The translations under genes and the position numbers were made by a program. DNA of 64,000 bases, from contig JAZBRS010000035.1 in NCBI GenBank assembly GCA_037176725.1, positions 43,658,001 to 43,722,000 of the forward strand, in the 5' to 3' direction. Position 1 is the stretch's first letter. Every line of letters begins with the position of its first letter. The notes under the pieces were generated by a model that was not told where the DNA came from, did no database searches, and saw only the letters and a list, made by a program, of their open reading frames with translations. Below are positions 46,061-58,722 of this stretch, in pieces. Origin of the DNA: Posidonia oceanica. Taxonomy: Eukaryota > Streptophyta > Magnoliopsida > Alismatales > Posidoniaceae.

Positions 46061-46480
46061 GATAAGAGGGGATGAGATAATGATGAGAGGCTATTGCTAA
46101 AGAGGGGGATGAGATCATGATGAGAACTATTGCTAAAGAGGGGGATGAGATCATGATAAGAAAGAGGGGGTGAGGTAATGATGAGAGCTATTGCTAAAGA
46201 GGGGGATGAGATCATGATGAGAAAGAGGGGGTGAGATCATGATGAGAATGATTGCTAAAGAGGGGGATGAGATCATGATGAGAACTATTGCTAAAGAGGG
46301 GGATGAGATCATGATGAGAGCTATTGCTAAAGAGGGGGATGAGATCATGATGAGAGCTATTGTTAAAGAGGGGGATGAGATCATGATGAGAAAGAGGGGG
46401 TGAGGTAATGATGAGATAAAGAGGGGGTGAGGTAATGATGAGAATGATTGATTGATAAGATATCGGACTTATCGACCGGC
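46040..46480 (-). repeat. Short tandem array, GATGAGATCATGATGAGA type
   Basis: About eleven units, of about 36 bp where complete, share GATGAGATCATGATGAGA and GCTATTGCTAAAGAGGGG. Each complete unit contains the palindrome ATCATGAT. A 12-codon period creates a long minus-strand open frame (LIMISSPSLAIA repeated); I do not regard it as a protein. Confidence 0.75.
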
Positions 46481-46515
46481 AAAGAGGGGATGAGGTAATG
46501 ATGAGAAGAAATCAT

Positions 46516-46609
46516 CCTATGACACCAGGAATATCATAGGGGAAAGAAGGGAAGAATGATACCAAGGGGCGATCAAAAGATGCCCCTGGTGTCGGGATGA
46601 CACCAGGGG
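46516..46609 (-). other. Conserved hairpins and PPT-like box of C
   Basis: CCTATGA/TCATAGG (46516-46540) and a perfect 11-bp stem CCCCTGGTGTC/GACACCAGGGG (46583-46593 with 46599-46609, 5-base loop). On the sense strand the second hairpin overlaps AGGGGCATC, the PPT core. It is the counterpart of B 36664-36716. Confidence 0.7.
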
Positions 46610-46719
46610 TTGGCCAACGCGTCCTTGGCATCGAAAGCAGAGGGTGATGACAAGATTGTCGTGCTTGTCAGACGAGTAGTTTGGGGTACCAGCCTACTGG
46701 GGACTCTACTGAGGATGAT

Positions 46720-46974
46720 CAGCTGAGGAGGATGACAGGTTGACGGACCTTTCGCCGAGCAGTTTGGGGTGCCAGCCCGCTAGGGACTCAGCTGGGGCAA
46801 GCCAGCTGAGGAGGATGATAGGTTGACGGACCTTTCGCCGAGCAGTTTGGGGTGCCAGCCCGCTGGGGACTCAGCTGGGGCTGATCAGCTGAGGAGGATG
46901 ACAGGTTGACGGACCTTTCGCCGAGCAGTTTGGGGTGCCAGCCCACTGGGGATGATGATCCAGCTGGGGGCGAC
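46720..46974 (-). repeat. 83-bp tandem repeat, three copies
   Basis: Units starting CAGCTGAGGAGG at 46720, 46803 and 46886 are exactly 83 bp apart and differ at a few bases. A partial copy precedes them (from about 46650) and a diverged one follows (about 46975). Each holds CAGCTG and GGGGTGCCAGCCCGC words. No coding sense is apparent. Confidence 0.8.
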
Positions 46975-46989
46975 CAGCTGGGGACGCCA

Positions 46990-47261
46990 GATGGCGTAGC
47001 TTGACGACGCGGGTCCGCAGAGGTTCCAGACTCCGGATTGGGTGCTGAGGACTTTGCTGCGTTGTGATGGCTGCGAGTCTGGCCAGAGGGCCCGAGATGA
47101 TGATGATAATGAATATGCCATGCATTGAACAGTCTTGAAGCGCAAGCAGATAGCAGAAACAGTTTTTTCATTGATAAAGCTTGATGAGTACAATGCCTGT
47201 GGCAGGCCAAAAGATGTACAGCATGACTTGAAAGAAGACCACATGATGGTTGCACAAGGGC
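46990..47261 (-). other. Short 3' flank of the mobile-domain ORF in C
   Basis: Non-coding on the sense strand. It resembles B after its ORF stop (36231-36500), including a run around TGCATTG/CAATGCA words. No separate feature is recognised. Confidence 0.35.
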
Positions 47262-48464
47262 CTAGCTGGTTCGAGCCTTCTTCGACTGCCTGGAGTCGGG
47301 AAATAGGGGTCCGCCTGGCAGGATCTCAGTGATAGGCCAGAGCTCTCGGACTTCAGCTTCATATTCTGGGGTGCATCCCATACCTCTCACAACTGCAATG
47401 TCTGTTGATTGGACCCCATGCTGCATCAGACTAGCGAGCTTCTTGGTTGGGGCAGTTGTGCTGAGAGGGTACATCTGTAGAAGCTCGGGCGCTGTACTGT
47501 CAATGAAGGCGCCCTGCTGGAAGTCGAACTGGCACATGACCCTGATTGGATGGTACTCTACGCCTGCTGTGAAGCTTGGTAGAATGATCAACCGCGTGTC
47601 GCGCGCGCTGAAGAAGACAGTAAATGGCTCGGCTACAGAGGGGACGATACGCCATATCACAGCGTCGTCAGTCAGTGCTGATAGCTTCTCGTATTCTTCT
47701 TTGACGCTCTTGCCTATCTTGGCACGGGCGCTGCTGCAGTATGCTTCGAAGGCATGCACTTGAGGGCGCAAGAGGTTCATCTCTAAGTGCGCGGTTAGCC
47801 AGACTTGTATGAGTGCTCCGCAACCGTGGAAGTGGCGGTAGCGATGAGAGATGCGGTCCAGCCCGCGATACGTCTCTGCCAGGACAACTGGTGCCAGGTC
47901 TATGTGCTGGGTCACCACAGCTAATGCAATCTCTGCAACCTCAATGGCCACTGTTAGTCGACCATGAGTAAAGATCAGCTCGCCCAGGAAGCGGATAACA
48001 AATCCTCAGAGCCACAGCTCATCTCCGAGTTCTGCGCGCTTGTTCATGATATCATCAAAGTGTGCAAGGCGAAGCATAGGTTCAGGCCCACTGGTGCAGA
48101 TTAGTTTCTGTTGGCAGGTTCGAGTAGGGAGCCCTGTTAGCTGGCTCAGGACCTTGAGATATCCATCTCGCCTCATGAAAACAGGCGGCCCCAGGATCTT
48201 GGAAAAGCCGCAGATCCGACGCACCTCTTCCAGTGTAGGTGTCAGCTCAGTTTTTCCAAAGCGAAAGACATGGTGCGTCGGTTTCCAGAATCTTGCGGCG
48301 GCACACAGAAGGTGACGGCTGACTTCCACATCAGCGGCCTTCAGCAGTTTAGTTGGGATCCCCCAGAGGCGCAGCTTCTCACAGTCTTCTTGAGTGAGCC
48401 TGCCGATCCATTCTCGCAGGGTTTCCGAGCAATGTGCGGGAGTCAGCAAAGTAGGGAAGCCCAT
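47262..48464 (-). pseudogene. Plant-mobile-domain-like (PMD/DUF7745-like) ORF of element C, one stop
   Basis: A 400-codon frame runs from ATG 48464 to the stop at 47262, with one in-frame TGA at 48006-48008 (LWL, stop, GFV), where B reads LQRFV. Visible blocks: LREWIGRLTQEDCEKLRLWG (residues about 16-35), HHVFRFGKTELTPTLEEVRR (about 65-85), FLGELIFTHGRLTVAIEVAE (about 155-175) and GCTPEYEAEVRELWPI near the end. It lies between pol and the 3' array, where some retroelements carry an envelope or other extra gene; nothing looks like a membrane protein. The similarity to B along the whole frame indicates past selection. The family call is by motif only. Confidence 0.75.
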
Positions 48465-49282
48465 TGCACTTGGTTGCAGAAGACAGGCTGATAGTTGCGA
48501 AGCTTGAAGGTACCTGCTATCAATAAACAGTCAGATCTCGCAGGCATATAATCTTTGATAACAAGCAGAAGCTGAGACTGAAAATGTAGTTCCATAAGCA
48601 TCATAGCAGTTGATAACAGAACATAGCAATTAAGCACTGATAAGCAGGGGGATTCTGCAGCAGTCTTGCGGACACGGGGGCGAGGGCTGGCAGGAGATCT
48701 GGACCAGCGCAGCTCGAGTGGCGTCAATGTGCTCTGCTGGGGTGGAGTACTGTCTCAGGGCCGAAGCGCGTTGCAGAGCGGGAGAAATTGATAGGAAAGG
48801 AATGATAGAAGAAGATGCATGTATGCATGATGCAGGTGATATGCTTATGAAGATGAGTAGTATGCTTGGATGGATGAGTATGCTTGGATGAATGAGTATG
48901 CTTGGATGCCCTCAGCATACGGAGTGCTTTGGTGCCTGCTGCAAAGGAAGGGAGTGGTCCCTGACTCACTGGGCCCTACCTGGACTCTTGGCTTGCTGGT
49001 GGCGCTCCAGAACAGGTGTTGGCATTGTACAGGTGGTGGTGTGGTGAGGACAGGCTGTTGGCCAAACTCTCAGGACCTACACCTATTCTTTCAGCTCTCT
49101 TTTTTTTGATTGATTTCTCCCTCATAGGTATGCAGTCTTTCTCTGCCCCTAGCCAGGAGAGGGTGAGTGTTTGCTCTTGAAGGGATGTGGTAGATTCTTT
49201 TAAGCTCGACATGCTGGGGATCTCTAGTGAAGCATGGGGGATAATGGTGCCTATGTTTTCGGGCTGAAACTTGCTTTTTCCC

Positions 49283-49313
<31 letters not shown>

Positions 49314-49991
49314 CTTTTTTTTTTTTGTTTTTTGCTTTGCTTGCTTTTTCCCCTTTTTTTTTTGTTCTATCTCTTTTTTTTTTTGCTTGTTGTTCTGCTT
49401 TTCTCTCTTCCTTTTTTTTTTAGGCTTTTGCTATCCCCATTTTGGTGGCAAAAGGAGGGTGTTTGAAATGTAATGGGTCTAGGCTTTGGGTCTGCTGTGT
49501 GATGGGTAGAAGGAGTAGGGTTAGACTGCACACCCCTATCTCTAGGGCCAACTTCTGTCTTCGTCTTCTGTTCCTTGGATGTGCCCAAACCTAGATGTCT
49601 ACTCTCACTTTTTTCGAACTCACATCCTAACATTTTTTCTCCCTCAGAGGTGTATGTCCTTGCGAGATTAGGCGGTTCGCCAGTCCTCGTTGGTGGTGGC
49701 TCCCTCACTAGCTAAGACATCTGAGTAGTACCAGGTGAGGTAGGGTGACTCTTTCCAGAGCAGGCAAGCACCTCTGGTTTTCATCACCGGGCCTAAGATA
49801 CAATGCTTGAGAGGGTGACGATGATGATTTGGAAAAGAGAGAATGCAAGGGTAGGATAGGACGACGATGATGATTTGAAAAGAGGATGCAAGAGTTGAAA
49901 GGATGACGATGATGATTTGAAATAGAGGTTGCAAGGGGTGAGAATGCAAGTGCAAGTGGGAGAAGGGCATCTGCAATGGGGCCACTTTCGG
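48465..49991 (-). other. Spacer between pol and the mobile-domain ORF of C
   Basis: Non-coding. Directly upstream of the ORF, TGATAGCAG precedes GTACCT, like B. A 19-bp repeat (ATGCTTGGATGGATGAGT type) lies near 48840-48905. A plus-strand T-rich tract covers 49260-49425, A-rich on the sense strand. Three units of about 45 bp with GATGACGATGATGATTTG lie at 49803-49935. The last 270 bases align with the 3' flanks of pol in A and B. Confidence 0.5.
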
Positions 49992-52900
49992 CTACTGATA
50001 GTACTTCTTCAGATAGCAGAGGTTGACGGGCTCAGACTGCTTGACCCGGTCCATATCCTCAAGAGTTACAGCACCTCCCGAAAAGATCTGCTTGACCACA
50101 AAGGGGCCACGCCAATTGGGTCGGAATTTCCCTCGACCATCAGGCAAATGAATGGCGCGCAAGACAAGGTCCCCTGGCTGAAAGTTTCTGGGCTGGACCT
50201 TCTTCAAGAATGCTCTGGCCATCCACTTCTGATAGCAGTGAGCGTTGTGCATGGCTTGCAGCCTGCGCTCATCAATTAAGTTTAGTTGGATGCAGCGGTC
50301 TTCGACCCATTCTGCCTCTTCCAACTCAGCTTCTCGTAGGATCCGCAGAGAGGGGATCTCTACTTCAATAGGTAACACCGCTTCCATACCGTACACCAGA
50401 GAGTACGGGGTGGCTCCTGTAGAGGTCCGGATTGATGTCTTGTACGCCCAGAGTGCGTACGGGAGCTTGTCGTGCCAATCCTTGTGGGTTTCTGCCATTT
50501 TCTTCAGGATTTTGACATTGTTCTTGTTTGCAGACTCCACTGCTCCGTTCATCTGTGGCCGATAGGGCGAGGATCGGTGATGCTTGATCTTGAGACTTTG
50601 CAGGAATTCCTCGATCCTTTTGGCAATGAAGTTTGTGCCATTATCAAAGATGACTGAGTGCGGGACCCTATATCGGGCAACGATATTGTTTCTGATAAAT
50701 TTTTCTGTTGCCACAGCGGTGACTATTCTGTAAGAGGCTGCTTCCACCCACTTGGTAAAGTAATCGATCGCTACCAGAATGTAGCAATGACCATTTGAAG
50801 CAGCAGGGTGGATGGCGCCAATGACATCGATCCCCCAGGTGGAGAAAGGCCATGGCGAAGACATGTTGTGCAGCTGATGTGGAGGGGCCTTGATGAAGTT
50901 ACCATGAATCTGACAGTTGTGGCATCTACGCACAAACCGGCAGCAGTCGGCTTCCATGGTCTGCCAGAAATATCCCTGGAGCATGATCTTCTTGGCCAGG
51001 AGGACGCCGTTCATGTGCGGGCCACAGGTCCCCACATGCACTTGGAGCATCAGCGTGTTAGCCTCCGATTTGTTCAGGCAGCGCAGTAGCATCTGATTGT
51101 ATGACCTTCTGTACAGCTGCCCAGCCCCCAACACATACTTTGACGCCAGACACGCCAGAGTTCTCTTATCTGCTGCTGCGATATCAGGAGGAAAGCTGCC
51201 AGACTCCAGGAAAGATTTTACATCTTGATACCAGGGCTGCTCCTCTGCTGGATCCGCCTCTTCTATGCTCAGGCAATATGCAGGCTGCTCAATGCGAGTA
51301 ACAGATACATCTACTGTACTGTCTTCAGATATAGTGAGCCAGGATGCCAAAGTTGCCAATGCGTCTGCGTACGCGTTCTTGGCTCTGTTCATGTATGTGA
51401 AGCAGATGCTCTCAAATTCTTCCATCAGCCTCAGTAGGTATTCGTGATACGGCACAAGCTTGGGATCTTTTGTCCTCCAGTCGCCGTTCACTTGAGAAAT
51501 TACCAGCATGGCATCACCGTGCACATGCAGCTTCTGCGCCTCACGTTCGAGGGCGACTTTCAACCCTAGGATGCATGCTTCATACTCCGCTTCATTGTTT
51601 GTGCAGGTGAAAGTCAGCTTCCTCGCGAAGGGAACCATCTGTCCCTGGGGTGTGGTCAGTACTGCACCTACGCCTCGGCCCTTTTTGTTGACTGCACCAT
51701 CAAAGTAGAGCTGCCATTCCTCTTGTTCTTCAGGATCTTTCTGCTCAGAGTCCTCCATTGCGAAGAGGATGTCTTCATCAGGGAACTGTGTCTGGAGGGG
51801 TTGGTATTCAGGCAGAGGAAGGTCAGCAAGATGGTCTGCCATGGCCTGACCCTTCATGGATTTCTGTGTGACAAAGGTGATGTCGTACTAAGACAATAAC
51901 ACCTGCCACTTAGCACATCTGCCCACCATGGCCGGCTTTTGGAAAAGGAACTTGATAGGATCATGCCGGCATAAGAGCTGTACTGGGTATGCCATCATGT
52001 AGTGCCTTAGTTTCTGTGCAGCCCAGACAAGGGACAAACAGGTCTTCTCTAGTGTACTGTACCTGGCTTCGCATTCATTAAATTTCTTGCTCAGGTAGTA
52101 GATGGCGCGATCCCTTCTACCAGATTCGTCATGTTGGCCCAAGACGGCGCCCATGGAATGCTGCGTGGTAGAAAGGTAGAGAAGCAAAGGTCTCCTTGGT
52201 GTAGGCAGGACCAGGACAGGAGGCTTGATCAGCAGCTGCTTGATCTTGGCAAATGCAGCCTGACACTCCTCGCTCCAGTGAATCTGCGCATTCTTCTTCA
52301 AGAGCTTGAATATGGGTTCGCAGATGGGCGTAAGCTGTGCAATAAAGCGACTGATATATTGTAAACGCCCAAGCAGACTTCTGACTTCTTTTTGAGTTCT
52401 GGGGGGTGGCATGTCCACGATGGCTTGTGCTTTCAACGGGTCCACCTCAATCCCCCTTTGGCTAATAATGTAACCGAGCAATTTGCCAGAAGACACCCCG
52501 AATACGCACTTCTTGGGATTCAGGCGCAGCTTGTACTTCCGTAGATGGTCAAAGAGCTTTTTGAGACAGGTAAGATGATCTTCAGGCTCTTTGCTTTTAG
52601 CAATCATGTCGTCTACATAGACCTCTACTTCTTGGTGCATGAGGTCATGGAAAGCGCAGTCATGGCCCTCTGATAGGTCGCACCAGCATTTTTCAGGCCG
52701 AACGGCATGACTTGGTAGCAGAAGACTCCCCAAGGGGTGATGAATGAGGTCTTTTCCATGTCTTCTTCTGCCATTTTGATTTGATTGTATCTAGAAAAGC
52801 CGTCCATGAAGGAGAGCATCTTGTGGCCCGCTGCATTGTCGACTAGGACGTCAATGTGAGGCAATGGAAAGTCGTCCTTGGGACTCGCCTTGTTCAGGTC

Positions 52901-54500
52901 CCTGTAGTCGATGCAGATCCGGATTCGGCCATCTTTCTTGGGCACAGGTACAATGTTTGCCAGCCATTCAGGATAAAGAACGACCTTCAGAAAGTTGACG
53001 TTGAGCTGCTTCATTATCTCTTCCTTGATCATGAGCAGCCACTGTGGTCGCCATCTTCTTAGTTTCTGCTTCACTGGCTTGGCATCCGGGTTTAGGGGCA
53101 GATTGTGCACCACTATCTCTATGTCAAGGCCGACCATGTCCTCGTAACTCCAGGCGAAGACATCCGCATACTCTTTCAAGAATGCAATGAACTGTGCTCG
53201 AGCCTGGGTGGACAGCTGGGCACTGATACGAACTTCTCTGATTTCCTCAGCTGTGCCGATGTTGACAACCTCTGTTTCTTCTTCAACATGGAGGTTGGGG
53301 CCTTCTGGGTCGTCATCATAGGGCCGGAACTCGGGCAATGATTCATCAGTCTCATCCATGCCCGTATCATCCTCCTCTCCATAAGCAATAAGTTTTGAGA
53401 GGATCTCTTTCTTAGAAGAAGGGCTTGTGATGTCGAAAGAGTGCATGTGTTCCGCTGCTTGGCCTTGGTGACGCTTCAGGATGGTCACGCTTACTCGAGT
53501 GTTCTTGTAGCCCCGGTGCGCGACCTCCGTCCCAGCAACTCCTTCTGCTGTTTGCTCTGGCCTGACTGATTCTGCTGAGTGCTCTGCTGATACTGCTAAG
53601 GGCCTTGCTGATTCTGCTGTTGATGCTGCTGACAGCTCTGTTACTGATTCTGCTTTCTGCTCTGTTACTGCTGCTGCTTGCACTGCTGATGCTTCCTCCT
53701 CTGGGTCTTCCAGTGTGCTTGTGGAGGGTATGCCGGACTGGCGGCTGATCTGGGCATTGCCGCTCGCTATGCTGCTCAAATGAGGCATGTGTTGCACAAA
53801 CCACCTAGACCCGCCTTCTGGTCGGAGAGTAATGAGCTCATCTGGTCTAGGGGAGTCCGGCACTGCTGAGTCTTCTTCTAGGACCATGATAGAGGCATGG
53901 TCTTCTTGCAGAGGAGGGTCCGTAACCACGGCTTTCCCTTTCCTTTCTGCAGCTCGGTGCTCTGTCAGGTCTTCTGCTATTGACTCGAGCTGTTCTTGAT
54001 AAAGCAACTTTAAGTCGGACATCCAAGAATCGACCTGGGCTTCTATCGCCACTCCTTCTTCCTTGTCTGAGGGGGAGTCGACGTAGTAGGCGCCGGGGGC
54101 CTGCGGCACTGGCCCGGCTGCAAGACGGATTGCTGCCCTTGGAATCTGCACGATTTGGTTCACGGGCGCGTCCGATGGCGGCAACTCTGATGTAGAAGGC
54201 CCAAATAGACATGTCAGCGGTGCCACAGATGGATAAGCTGCCAGGGTCACTGTTGGAGAGTAAGCAGGGGTGCTCTTCGGAGGGCTCAAGGGCCCGGAGA
54301 GTGTAGTGCTCAGTTGGCCTTTTGTATCGGGCCGTAACTGAGAGAGTGCAGCCTCTGACGCCATGGGGTCTTGCCATGAGAGCTGCTGCTGGTTGTCAGG
54401 AGGACGCGAAGCGGACTGCGCCGGCTGCATTCCTGGAGACGTGGCTGCTGAAGCGGGCTGAGCCGCGCTGCTGATTGAGTTGATTAACTGCCCCTCCAGA
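49992..54500 (-). pseudogene. pol: pol pseudogene of element C (RT, RNase H, second RNase H, integrase)
   Basis: Nearly complete. The frame 54430-52625 carries a linker and the RT palm (CIDYRDLNKASPKDDFPLPH). Loss of one base in a T-run near 52651 shifts the frame within RT; the rest continues 52733-49992. YVDDMIAK (about 52620) lies beyond the shift. RNase H covers about 52200-51850, the second RNase H about 51720-51340 (YFDGAV, NNEAEYEA, HGDAML, ADALATL). Integrase covers about 51090-50400 with the H-H-C-C finger and all three acidic residues (WGIDVIG, FDNGTN, AVESANK). Its end is GPFVVK...LCYLKKYYQ, then TAG at 49992. Besides the frameshift only TAG 51888 interrupts it, at the position also TAG in B. 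Integrase looks intact in sequence. Confidence 0.93.
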
Positions 54501-57500
54501 GAGAGGGACAGTGGAGTGTCTCTGACTCCTGCACTGCTGCTGTCTGTTCTAGTGATGCAGATGTGGCTGTAACAGAGTGAGAGCTTGCTAGTTCTGCCAC
54601 AGGGCCTGCTGAGCTGCCTGCTGTATCTGCCAGAGGAAGAGTTGAATAGACTGACTGCGTGGCCTCTGCTCTGATTACTATTTCTGCTGTGCCGGTTGGG
54701 ACTGCCTCTGTTGTGCCAGACTGCTCCTCATCCGAGTAGTAGTCCTCAACACACACCCAATCCTCTGTCGGTACCGTGTCTTGATTGTCGGTCGATCCCA
54801 GGGTTCTTGCACTGGTAAAGTTAGTGAGGTCTCTGGGATGGCTGATTCTGGATTGTTGAGTTGAAAGCTGTGATCTTCGCTGAGCTTTGGTTTGTAGCCG
54901 AGGCCTTCAGATTTCCTTTGCTCCACTGCTACGATCGGCTCCGCGATCCCCTGGCCGTGATGCCCGAGCGGCGTACCCTTTATGTAACCCCACCTGTGAC
55001 ATACATTCTCGACCATTCGAAAGGGGTTGCTGTGAACGGTCAAGGAGTTGACACGTTCAAGATCAGGAATGAAGTTAACCGGCTCGCACCGATTAACGCG
55101 ATATAGGGCTTCAGAAGTCTCGCGGTCAAACGGGATAGATTGCGAAGACACGGGGGAGACTGCTTCGATCCACTCCTTCTCAAAGTTCTCCGCCATGACG
55201 ACAATGACATCATCGCCGCGACGGTACTTTATCATTCGATGGAGGGTCGAAGGAAGGACCTGATGCTTGTGGAGCCAAGGGCGCCCAAGCAGAAGATTGA
55301 AATTTGGCTGCAAGTCGACGACATAGAATTCTACGTCGAAGACGACCGGGCCAATAGCAAGAGGGATAATTAGGATCCCTAGAGCGTCATGGTGTGTGTT
55401 GTCAAAAGCTGTCATTCCCTTCACAGCTGGCATGATGTCCTCGGCTTTGAATCCGAGCTTGGTTGCAGTACGCAAGGGGCAGACATTAAGGCCTGACCCA
55501 TTATCAACCAGTGTTAGGGGAATGCGAAAGTTTTTGAACTACACTGTGACGAATAGGGGCTGGTTGTGATTAATCCCCACCGGAGGCAGCTCATCACTCG
55601 TAAAAGAGATGACCTGGGGCTCCGCAATCAACCCAACCATGCTCTCCAAGGCTGAAGGCTCAATGGACTGGGACACACGGGCAGCCTGGAACACGCGAAG
55701 AAAAGCCTCGTGGTGTTCGGCAGAGGTGTGGATCAAGTCCCAGATAGAAATGTCGGCTTTGACCTTCTTAAGTTGGGAGGTCAAGTCTGCCTTAGGTTGG
55801 CTCTTTTTGGCAAGGGGAGGGGTAGTTCTGGCAGGCTCTAAGGGGGTAGTGGTAGGAAGCTGGGTTACTACGGGTTGGGCAGGGATTTGGCTAGCTATAG
55901 GCTGGCTCGGAGTTGGATCTGCCATGGGTCGGCTAGAGGGTGGGGGCATAACAGGTCTAGGGTGAGTTGGCCTAATTGCCTGTGTTGGGGGCCTGTAAAC
56001 CCTCCCCGATCGCGTTACTTCCGCGCACATCTCTGTGGCGTAGCTGTAAGGGACGCGATGGGTGTCCAGGGTCAAATCAATGACGACTGGAGCACGTGCT
56101 GCGAGCACAGGAGAGGTTACAGGTGGACCTATAGGATACGGAGGTCTCTCTAGAGGGTATGGTTGTTGGGGTGGGAAGGCTGGGGCAGGTTGAGGTCTGC
56201 CTAGAAGGTGTAGCTGAGGTCGCCCTAAGAGGTGGATGGGGGAACTAGGCTGGGCCCTAGCTAGAAGGTGCACAGGGGATTGAGCCTGGGGAAGCTCGGT
56301 GGGAGGCGCGAGAGGGCGCTCCGGCCTGGCACGCGGTCGGATCATGTGAATTCCCGACTCGGAGCCGGCAACTGCCGCGAGATAGAGATCTTGAGGGAAA
56401 GGCTCAGAGATGTCAGAGATGAGATCAGAAGGGTCGACCACAGAGGTAGCAGGCCTAGAGGGAAAGACAGAATGGATGCCTGAGGTTCCCGCCCCTCCCG
56501 GATAAGTGTGCTCCGGTAGGGGTTGGTGGATGATGCCAGAATGAGGGGGAACAGCTGAGTGTGCAGATGCATGAGTGTGTGCTTGAGTGGATGCCTCGTG
56601 CGTGTCGATCACAATCGTTCCCGATTCGATCAAGTCCTGAATAGCGTTCCGCAGGGAGAAGCAATTGTCCGTCGAATGCCCAGCGCTTCGATGGAAATTG
56701 CAGAAGAGGTCCGGCCTAAACCAATGCGGCAGAGGACTTGGTGGCGGACGAACCTCCGGGAACTTCAGGAGCGATGCAACCTTTGGCAAGATGACCGTGA
56801 GCGGTTCCACCAGTGGGGCGAATCTCCGCTTCTCGATGGGTGGCCTTCTTTGCCTCTGGTATGAGCCTTGCTGAACCGGTGCGGCAGGATAGACCGGTCT
56901 AGCGGTGGTAGTGATGTGTGGTGTGTGTGGATTCCTAGGTGCAGGAGCGTACACCATCTGAGCTGGGGCAGGCCGGGATGGCAAGCGAACAGGCACAGCA
57001 GGGGAGTCGACGAATGCAACGGCGGTTTTCTGTGAGTCCTTCCTCTTCGGGCGGTTGTTGTTGCTGCCGCTGTTGTTGTTGGAGGCGCTGCTGTTGGCAC
57101 TGTTACTGCTGATCACTGCCTGCTTAGCGAACGTAGAGAGAGCCGGGAAGTTGCCACTCCGCAAAGAACTCTCCACGCGTGCTCCAGCTCTGATGAGTGC
57201 CGCAAAAGTAGTGACTGGTTGGATGCTAAGCAGAGCTCCGAGAGACGGCTGCGCCCCTTTGATAACGATCTCGATAGACTCCTCGTCAGAGGGTCTATCT
57301 CGAACCTGAGAGGCAAGGACGCGCCAGCGGCCGACGTACTCCCCGAACGTCTCGCCAGAATTCTACTTGATTGCGATCAAGTCCGCCCTCTTTGGGACCA
57401 AATCGAGGTTGAAGGAGTATTGTTCCAAGAACGCCTGACTGAGGTCGTTCCAAGTCTTGATGGTTGACATATCAAGTGATGTAAACCACTTGAGTGCCGG

Positions 57501-58615
57501 CCCAATCAAACTCTTCTGGAACAAACGGATCAGCAACCTCTCGTCAGCCTGAAGCTGAGCGAGATCACCGCAATACGCCTTCAAGTGTGCTACGGGGCAG
57601 CCCCTACCATTATACTTCTCGAAGTCCGGGATTTTGAGCTTTGGAGGGAGTACCGCCTCTGGAAAGCAGCAGAGGTCCCGAAATTGGTAGATCTGGTGCT
57701 CAGTACCCTGCACTAGTCGTAGTGCCTTCTCCAAGACGTCCATCCGGTTATTGATGGGGTCTGGGATTGCTGCTGTAGGAGAGGGATCAGCAGGGGTAGC
57801 GAGCACATACGCCGAATGGATCGCACCTAAGTGCTCCTCCGGATCTACCATAGCGTCGCCTGGTGGAGCAACGGGATGGCCGGCGTATCTGTGCTGGGGG
57901 ACTGTGTATGCAGGAGTGTATGCAGGATGCTGGACCTGATGCAGAGGAGAAGAGTAGATGCCATGCTGTGCTGTGATAGGGGTAGGACGACGGAGCACCA
58001 GTTGCTGTACAGGCGGAGTGCCAGACAGCGAGCCAGTGAGGTACTGGGCTCCAGCCGGTCCAAAGGACTGACCACCAGAGGAAATTAGAGTATGCTGTGC
58101 TAAGTGTTGTGCGGCAGGAGGCGGTAAACGAGCCCCCATCGTCGGAACCGTGAGCAGTTGAGACGATGGTCGAGGCGGAGGTGTGGAGGTCGATGCATGG
58201 AATGCAGGAACTGGCCTCAGAGGAACCTCAGGAACGACAGGAACAGAAGAAGGACGAACTGATAGAGCCATGCCCTGCAGTCTCTGGGCAAGCTCCTTCA
58301 GGTGCTGGCACTGCGCCTCGGGCGTCTCGGCAGCGGGAACGCTGAAGTGTAGTGCCGACGGAGGTTGAGAAACAAGTGGCACGGACACAGACTGTCCGGG
58401 AGGGAAGGATTCTACAGCAAAGGTCGCAGCGACGGTGGAAGGGATGTCGAAAGCGACGTATCCCTAGGATGGAGGGGGCAGTGGCGTCTCCGAAACGCGA
58501 GTAACGGTCGTCAAGATAGACTCGGCGACTGGATCCGGAGGAAGAGATGCTTGCCGCTGTCCCGGGACGTACTGAGAACCTAGAGACGTCAGGGGAGGAA
58601 ACCCTGGCGTCGGAG
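54501..58615 (-). pseudogene. gag-pro: Gag body, retropepsin, G-patch and linker of element C
   Basis: From 58615 to about 54758 one frame is interrupted only by TAG at 58464, 57363 and 55539. Gag: PEEHLG (about 57830), capsid-like block (about 57640-57370, FEKYNGRGCP, KWFTSLDM), an Asn/Ser-rich hinge and the knuckle CNFHRSAGHSTDNC (about 56700-56660). The Gag tail ends in KADISIWDLIHTSAEHH. Protease: LVDNGSGLNV (about 55510) and LGRPWLHKHQV. G-patch: WGYIKGTPLGHHGQGIAEP with GLGYKP (about 54995-54890). Frameshifts near 54758 and 54500 separate it from pol. TAG 57363 is also present in B (26108); the others stand for Gln in B. Confidence 0.92.
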
Positions 58616-58722
58616 GGGGAACAATGGGGAACAAGGGGGACAGAAGGAGCAACCGGAGGGGCCGGAACGAAAACACCCTCCGTGACAGGAGTAAAGGAAG
58701 GCTCACTAACGTACTGGGCCAT
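58616..58722 (-). pseudogene. gag: gag N-terminus of element C, before a frameshift
   Basis: ATG 58722 begins MAQYVSEPSFTP, the same start as A and B. The frame is also open upstream to 58845, but only the MAQ start is shared by all three. A one-base change near 58615 moves the following Gag sequence to another frame. Confidence 0.75.

Noticed and set aside
46151..46384. Minus-strand frame of repeated LIMISSPSLAIA
   Set aside because: The 36-bp repeat is a multiple of three, so a stop-free frame is expected by chance; there is no start context and no conservation in B.
49240..49430. Poly(A) tail of a LINE or processed pseudogene
   Set aside because: The T-rich run is interrupted by C and G, has no target duplication or reverse transcriptase beside it, and lies in collinear element C sequence.
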